Assembly (NCBI GenBank): GCA_963965975.1
Contig: OZ014421.1
Span: 439,001-503,000, forward strand
Reading direction: 5' to 3'
DNA length: 64,000 nt
DNA from: Xestospongia bergquistia
Taxonomy: Eukaryota > Porifera > Demospongiae > Haplosclerida > Petrosiidae
Shown: positions 61,601 to 64,000 of the stretch, one piece after another
How the letters are laid out: each line of letters starts with the position of its first letter
Numbering within the stretch: position 1 is the stretch's first letter
Translations under genes and position numbers: made by a program
The notes under the pieces: generated by a model
What the model saw: only the letters and a program-made list of their open reading frames with translations
The model's database searches: none
Told to the model about the DNA's origin: nothing

Positions 61601-63949
61601 TCCAACAATCTCATAACAAATGATAAAACAACGACCATTTGCATTTTCTCTATAGCAGCAGTTATCTCTAAATCACTAGCATCAAGTGAATTATATTTAT
61701 CGCCATTAGTAGCATTCTTGTATAATGTAACACCAATCTTAACTAATGAGTCAGTGTTACCAGATACAACCTAGTGATTGAATTAGCATCGATATGGGAA
61801 AACATTTTAAGATCACCTTTGGGTGTTGACTGTTAGATTGAAGATCAGTCACCGAGAGTGTCTGTAAACTAAAGAATGTTGTCAAACAGTGTAAATTCTC
61901 ACATAACAACATAGATATTTGACAATGTTAATCATTAATACCTGGCATTCACTATTGTTGTTCCATCATCTGCTTTCATCTCTATTGTACTTGATATTGT
62001 ACGGACTATAGCACTTACTACATCTCCTATTGTGTCACTTAATAGTACTTTAGCTCCACCCAATATTATATTTAATGATAGGGACTTCTCTCCTGATATA
62101 ACTGTAGGATTAGTTGGAGTGGTGGTAATAGTAGGCGTGTCTGGTTGTACTAGAGCATCTGATGAAGAGGTGGGTGTTGTTCTAATATTGAATGGACAAA
62201 TAAAATGAATGAAATAGTGATAATGGACAGATAGCATGACTGATAACTGATAATGGACAGATAATACAACTGATAATGGACAGATAGCATGATTGATAAC
62301 TGATAATGGACAGATAATACAATTGATAATGGACAGATAATACAACTGATAATGGACAGATAGCATGACTGATAATGGACAGATAACGTGACTAATAATG
62401 GACAGATAATACAACTGATAATGGACAGATAATACATCTGATAATGGACAGATAGCATGACTGATAACTGATAATGGACAGATAATATAACTGATAATGG
62501 ACAGATAATACAACTGATAATGGACAGATAGCATAACTGATAATGGACAGATAACATGACTAATAATGGACAGATAATACAACTGATAATGGACAGATAA
62601 TACAACTGATAATGAACAAATTATTAATTCATTTACTTTGTCTTCAATACTGATAATATATCAGTTACTATTGATAATAAGTTCACTATAGACTGTTGTT
62701 GTAAATGTAATGTTAAAAATGACATATTCCCTTCAATAGCCAGTTTAGTAGATTTAAATGCTGTTTTATAATGAGGAGCTAAACGATTTGCCTAAATGAG
62801 GTAGCCCCTAGTAATTAATAGTAATAATAATTAATATATTGACCTGTACTAAATGTAGCTTTACAAAGTGTTCATTATTTTCTGAGGACAAAATAGTTAC
62901 TGAAGGATCTGAGAGAAAATAAAAATATTTATTAATATAATATCTTATGGTCTACAGTATGTGTCTTTATAATTCCACTTCTTTCTGTCCATTTGTCAAC
63001 CCACTCACCTTCCATTCATCCATTGATCCATCCATTCATCCATCCAGCTATCCTTCCATTCATCCATCCATCTATCCATTCATTCATCCATTTATCCCTA
63101 TACCTGTATTGTTGTATCCATGTTCAATAACTAATGAAGCTAATGTTAGTGATATAGAAGTATTCCATGTTTTAACATTACAGCCAAGACTTAGAGATGA
63201 TAAATTTAATGTCATATCATCTTTTTTAGTTGAGAATTGAATTGTAATCTATTAAATTAAATAATACATAAAAATATATATTGAGCATTTAATTGGACTC
63301 CATTGAAATACACATATATAAATTTAATATTTTATTATAAAAGCATTATTGCTATTATTTTAGTGGCCACGCCTACTTTTGGTAGCATGAAGTCAACCAA
63401 AACTTTAGTACTAGAGGCAGGAATAGATGAAGTGGGTGTGGCTTTTGGTTTAGACTCCTCCTCCTCGTCTTCTCCTTCACTAGCTGTAATAAATTCTTCC
63501 TCACCTAAAATGATTTATATCATATGACATTATGGAAAAGTCCTGTGATAATCACATGACATTGCATAGATATCTAGAACCTCATAAACAAAGAGAAATG
63601 AATCTTCCATTACATTTCCATTGAGGACTTTGGACAGTAAGTTACAAACCATTTATTATCTTATCTTCACTATACTGGGCTATACACAAATCACGTATGA
63701 AAATTTATTGTATTATTATCATGTCCAAGGGTTCAAGTCAATATTAACACAACCCCCTAAGAGGTCTACAAGAACTTTATGTGGATGATTCGTACACACC
63801 TTATTTTAATTTCATTTATTTAATTAATTATTTTTAATTAACTTACTGTCTTCTGCTTTCTCTTGTTGCAAAGCTAATTTTTCAACTGAAACACATTCCA
63901 CAATAGCCGATGTTGTCATGGTAACAGGCTCACTTATATCAGGATAACT
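37578..63949 (-). CDS. VPS13: VPS13A/C-like bridge-type lipid transfer protein (5' partial, 68 exons traced)
   Basis: VPS13 proteins are long rod-shaped channels that move phospholipids between membranes at contact sites. The gene reads leftward from beyond the window edge to a TAA at 37,578-37,580. Matches to the family, recognised from memory, are strongest at the C-terminus: [19 protein letters not shown], a [12 protein letters not shown] block, [17 protein letters not shown], and the [16 protein letters not shown] motif of the adaptor-binding region. Small exons with GT..AG borders and intact frames continue to 63,949. The N-terminal chorein domain must lie beyond 64,000. The introns carry most of the repeats of the window and one nested gene. 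A few small exons may be missed, above all in 53,248-55,175. Confidence 0.85.
37862..37980. repeat. CATC-type microsatellite in the last VPS13 intron
   Basis: Imperfect CATC/CATT/GTCC repeats in the short intron before the last exon. The duplicated tails carry the same array. Confidence 0.7.
39982..43255 (-). CDS. VPS13: VPS13 exons: region before the ATG2_C-like block
   Basis: Exons: 39982-40063, 40562-40710, 40817-40873, 41115-41180, 41229-41331, 41914-41983, 42037-42118, 42471-42596, 42720-42894, 43060-43255. Recognisable text includes [20 protein letters not shown] followed by [34 protein letters not shown], and at the upstream end [15 protein letters not shown] plus [20 protein letters not shown]. 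These correspond in order to the VPS13A/C region between the adaptor-binding domain and the C-terminal block. All borders have GT donors and AG acceptors on the minus strand. Confidence 0.82.
40226..40413. mobile_element. Imperfect foldback element in a VPS13 intron
   Basis: The left arm begins ACTTAACAAAGATCTATATA and the right arm ends with the near-complement TATATAGGTCCTTGTTAAGT. Inner sub-arms AACTTGAACCATG / CATGGTCGAGT add a central hairpin. Non-coding; likely a degraded MITE. Confidence 0.55.
41454..41894. repeat. 58-bp satellite, minus orientation
   Basis: About seven units of a 58-bp repeat (reverse complement of TATAATACACTAAAGTATTA...GGGACTAGAACAAGTG) in the VPS13 intron 41,332-41,913. 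Confidence 0.9.
42119..42470. repeat. 42-bp minisatellite filling a whole VPS13 intron
   Basis: About eight near-identical 42-bp units (each with ATTAGTATCATTAATGTG and TATACAGTGACAAT) occupy practically the entire intron between exons 42037-42118 and 42471-42596. The array touches the acceptor and stops about ten bases before the donor. It is open on the minus strand because 42 is a multiple of 3, but is not protein. Confidence 0.9.
42897..43035. repeat. GA-rich microsatellite
   Basis: (GA)n with GACAGA variants in the intron between VPS13 exons 42720-42894 and 43060-43255. Confidence 0.9.
43256..43777. other. VPS13 intron without recognised content
   Basis: AT-rich intron. I see no repeat array or exon in it apart from the splice signals at its ends. 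Confidence 0.5.
43778..48787 (-). CDS. VPS13: VPS13 exons: adaptor-binding (VAB / SHR-BD) region
   Basis: Exons: 43778-43997, 44045-44183, 44239-44375, 44447-44584, 44652-44717, 44801-44887, 44941-45057, 45099-45176, 45227-45328, 45511-45612, 46730-46927, 47066-47145, 47300-47454, 47761-47850, 47908-48177, 48224-48301, 48445-48549, 48653-48787. Diagnostic text: [55 protein letters not shown] and [20 protein letters not shown]. In the family this beta-rich domain binds adaptor peptides that direct VPS13 to organelles. Exon 43778-43997 adds a lysine/serine-rich stretch ([20 protein letters not shown]) that looks like a lineage-specific linker. Confidence 0.82.
45715..46492. repeat. 58-bp satellite, plus orientation, interrupted by a MITE
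   Basis: Units read TATAATACACTAAAGTATTA onwards. The first unit is split by the 418-bp element at 45,745-46,162. The array is followed at about 46,530-46,660 by units in the opposite orientation. Confidence 0.9.
45745..46162. mobile_element. 418-bp MITE with CCGTAAGGGTA terminal inverted repeats and TA target duplication
   Basis: The left end is CCGTAAGGGTACAAATTTTC and the right end is the reverse complement of CCGTAAGGGTATAAATTTTC. The element is flanked by TA on both sides (45,743-45,744 and 46,163-46,164). The uninterrupted satellite units next to it show the empty site as AAGTATTAGTATGGG, so the insertion boundaries are exact. The inside is non-coding, with repeated TTTCGTG motifs. TA duplication suggests mobilisation by a Tc1/mariner-type transposase. 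Confidence 0.88.
46530..46660. repeat. 58-bp satellite, minus orientation
   Basis: Two to three units inverted relative to the array immediately to the left, ending in the terminal block GTCCCACGGAGAGGTCCCAT near 46,680. Confidence 0.85.
47146..47276. repeat. 41-bp minisatellite, three units
   Basis: Three tandem units containing AAATGGATACATAGATGAAA and ATGGACAGATGATGTGAC in a VPS13 intron. Confidence 0.85.
48330..48438. repeat. GA microsatellite, two blocks
   Basis: Two (GA)n blocks separated by GGCTATGTGTGTAGGAGG, in the VPS13 intron before exon 48445-48549. Confidence 0.9.
48950..53247 (-). CDS. VPS13: VPS13 exons: middle part of the lipid-transfer rod
   Basis: Exons: 48950-49093, 49206-49367, 49696-49771, 49835-49905, 50158-50319, 50507-50611, 50953-51212, 51272-51351, 51693-51853, 51952-52064, 52121-52153, 53163-53247. 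Text such as [20 protein letters not shown] and [19 protein letters not shown] has the amphipathic beta-strand character of the rod repeats. Exon 52121-52153 is only 33 nt ([10 protein letters not shown], joined in frame to [11 protein letters not shown]). The intron 52,154-53,162 hosts an oppositely oriented gene. Assignment of single small exons is less certain than for the C-terminus. Confidence 0.72.
50640..50952. repeat. CATC/CATT microsatellite
   Basis: Long imperfect (ATCC)n array in the VPS13 intron 50,612-50,952. Its translation as IHPSIHPS repeats is an artefact. Confidence 0.9.
51480..51605. repeat. GGAT/GAAT microsatellite
   Basis: Imperfect repeats (AATGGATAG, AATGGACAG) in VPS13 intron 51,352-51,692. 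Confidence 0.75.
52213..52219 (+). promoter_or_regulatory. TATA box of the nested VWC gene
   Basis: TATATAA, in a locally GC-richer context (GCTCGCG before it, CAAGCTCGC after it), 60 nt before the chosen ATG. A start of transcription near 52,243 is expected. Confidence 0.6.
52279..52950 (+). CDS. Secreted VWC-domain protein, intronless, nested in a VPS13 intron
   Basis: 223 residues. I chose the ATG at 52,279 (AAAGATGG context) over the in-frame ATG at 52,129, because a clear signal peptide follows it ([20 protein letters not shown]), a TATA box lies 60 nt upstream, and the longer reading overlaps a VPS13 exon and the TATA box. After the signal come a short cysteine-rich part (CGDCSKSKC), a VWC domain ([13 protein letters not shown] ... 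GRCCPVC) and a C-terminal domain with six cysteines (DDACGLIRV to VIDCKP). Two N-glycosylation sequons are seen (NIT, NHT). A GKR dibasic site sits close to the C-terminus. Such proteins are extracellular and often bind BMP/TGF-beta-type ligands; here that is inference. Polyadenylation signals follow at 53,001 and 53,055. Base composition is less AT-rich than the surroundings. Confidence 0.85.
   Translation: MAYIKTLLLTALVVLLVNEAVGMQVCNKAKCPAYHTCADPDYTVDTCCGDCSKSKCQFHGCVKFGEHGPTWHPTPCLTCVCRNGETQCTNITSTCPDCEGQRYRARYIEGRCCPVCDYGIADDACGLIRVRNHTIKVSMDDKVECITSVTKHACDKPMFTRNNVRYRCKAVEGVRVVEKACQDIETVEYRDVIDCKPEIIPNRFAPHLMKLGKRDLPCSLQLP
53001..53060 (+). terminator. Duplicated polyadenylation signals of the VWC gene
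   Basis: AATAAA at 53,001-53,006 and again at 53,055-53,060, each within a short repeated context (GTATTCAATAAACCATAAAT and GTGTTCAATAAATCATAAAT). A local duplication created a backup signal. Confidence 0.7.
53248..55175. other. Large VPS13 intron
   Basis: Contains the GGAT array 53,395-53,855, shorter ATGGACAGATAAA repeats to about 53,995 and a GA run near 54,550. A repeated block (ATCAAACTATCA, CCATATATGGTCAT) occurs at about 54,495 and 54,590. I found no convincing exon, but a small one could be missed. Confidence 0.5.
53395..53855. repeat. GGAT microsatellite with higher-order structure
   Basis: (GGAT/GAAT)n mixture in which longer blocks such as GATGGATGAATAGATGGATG recur. Its long minus-strand ORF of IHPSIHS repeats is not a gene. 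Confidence 0.9.
55176..63949 (-). CDS. VPS13: VPS13 exons: N-proximal part of the lipid-transfer rod present in the window
   Basis: Exons: 55176-55332, 56450-56661, 57753-57842, 57942-58064, 58129-58170, 58241-58289, 58600-58651, 58696-58785, 59327-59486, 59534-59786, 60343-60482, 61522-61770, 61817-61861, 61942-62181, 62637-62791, 62844-62908, 63104-63248, 63377-63504, 63847-63949. The best family match is [19 protein letters not shown], a VPS13A/C landmark. Others are [20 protein letters not shown] and [19 protein letters not shown]. The donor of 63377-63504 is ambiguous (GTAGGC chosen over GTGGCC). Confidence 0.72.
55404..55920. repeat. 58-bp satellite, plus orientation
   Basis: About eight units in the VPS13 intron 55,333-56,449. 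It meets an inverted array at about 55,930. Confidence 0.9.
55940..56232. repeat. 58-bp satellite, minus orientation
   Basis: About five units facing the previous array, so the pair forms a large imperfect palindrome. Confidence 0.9.
56795..57385. repeat. 58-bp satellite, minus orientation
   Basis: About ten units in VPS13 intron 56,662-57,752, with one 1-nt-shortened unit near 57,180. They end in ACAATGTCCCATAGTCCATT, like other element ends. Confidence 0.9.
58330..58584. mobile_element. Short element with a single 58-bp unit
   Basis: Begins TATAGCGGAATCTCTG and ends GATTCCACTATA, which are near-inverted copies, and holds one satellite unit (58,381-58,450). It sits in VPS13 intron 58,290-58,599. 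This looks like the unexpanded form of the element. Confidence 0.55.
59131..59260. mobile_element. Perfect 38-bp inverted repeat with palindromic core
   Basis: The left arm 59,131-59,168 and right arm 59,223-59,260 are exact reverse complements (TATAACAGAATTAAAGGACA ... GAGCTCTCGC). The 54-nt GC-richer spacer includes the palindrome CAGACAGCTGTCTG. Located in a VPS13 intron. Probably a young MITE or a terminal fragment of one. Confidence 0.75.
59834..59931. mobile_element. Short TA-flanked element without satellite
   Basis: Starts TAGTGGAACTT and ends AAGTTCCACAGTA, the same terminal text as the satellite-bearing element at 60,545-61,501, but has no 58-bp units inside. Confidence 0.55.
60076..60305. 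repeat. 58-bp satellite, plus orientation
   Basis: About four units in VPS13 intron 59,787-60,342, ending 20 bases before a GATGTTCCACTGTA terminal motif next to the exon. Confidence 0.9.
60545..61501. mobile_element. TA-flanked element with expanded 58-bp satellite interior
   Basis: The ends are CAGTGAAACTTC (60,545) and the reverse complement of CTGTGGAACTTC (61,501), with TA on both sides. Between them lie about fifteen 58-bp units (60,588-61,462) in one orientation. The terminal sequence resembles the CAGT(G/A)GAACCTC ends of pogo/Tigger-type elements, recalled from memory. Fills nearly all of VPS13 intron 60,483-61,521. Confidence 0.7.
62209..62620. repeat. Minisatellite of ACTGATAATGGACAGATA units
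   Basis: Roughly 22-23 bp units (TGATAATGGACAGATA followed by GCATGAC or ATACAAC) fill the VPS13 intron 62,182-62,636. Overlapping long ORFs on the minus strand ([10 protein letters not shown] repeats) are artefacts. Confidence 0.9.
62990..63095. repeat. CATC microsatellite
   Basis: Imperfect (CATC)n array in the VPS13 intron 62,909-63,103. Confidence 0.85.
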
Positions 63950-64000
63950 CTGCAATTAATATCTATAGATAATTGAATTAATTATTAATTAATTACTTTA

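Noticed and set aside
61935..62605. Overlapping minus-strand ORFs with [10 protein letters not shown] repeats
   Set aside because: Produced by a 22-23 bp minisatellite; only 61,942-62,181 is a real VPS13 exon.

Overview
This window looks like genomic DNA of a demosponge. Amphimedon queenslandica is the best guess. The DNA is AT-rich with many very short introns (43-62 nt is common), it carries a dense tandem family of NLR immune receptors, and it contains a many-exon VPS13 gene. The species is inferred from gene content and was not checked by database search.

Left half (1-37,085, + strand): six NLR genes in direct tandem, called A to F here. A lacks its 5' end. The other five start with a short exon that codes for a hydrophobic leader ending in a 2A ribosome-skipping motif (GDVELNPG|P). 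This is followed by one to four death-fold exons: a DEATH type A, a DEATH-like type B and a CARD-like type. A single long exon of about 3.2 kb then codes for NACHT plus an LRR-like C-terminus. Every internal intron is phase 1, so exons can be skipped, duplicated or swapped without breaking the frame, and the genes show this. C carries two DEATH-B/CARD pairs and is a mosaic. E has a nonsense codon near its end. D has lost a splice acceptor. F has an in-frame deletion in a CARD-like exon. Genes C-D and E-F form a two-gene segmental duplication with a repeat distance of about 12.7 kb.

Right half (37,578 to beyond 64,000, - strand): one gene for a VPS13A/C-like bridge-type lipid transfer protein, convergent with the NLR array. 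I traced 68 exons; the N-terminal (chorein) end lies outside the window. Its terminal exons have been copied into the NLR array twice (near 9.8 and 25.0 kb), which shows that the NLR duplications carried along the neighbouring gene's tail. A small intronless gene for a secreted VWC-domain protein (52,279-52,950, + strand) is nested inside one VPS13 intron.

VPS13 introns are full of repeats. There is a 58-bp satellite in both orientations that appears to be the expanded interior of a TA-flanked element with CAGTGGAAC-type ends. There is also a 418-bp MITE with perfect TA target duplication inserted into that satellite, a perfect 38-bp inverted repeat, a 42-bp minisatellite that fills a whole intron, and several CATC/GGAT and GA arrays.

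Functionally, the NLR genes are predicted cytosolic sensors. The 2A leader suggests each transcript can give two separate products (leader peptide and receptor) or one fused product aimed at the secretory route. VPS13 is a housekeeping lipid-transfer protein at membrane contact sites, and its link to the NLRs is only positional.
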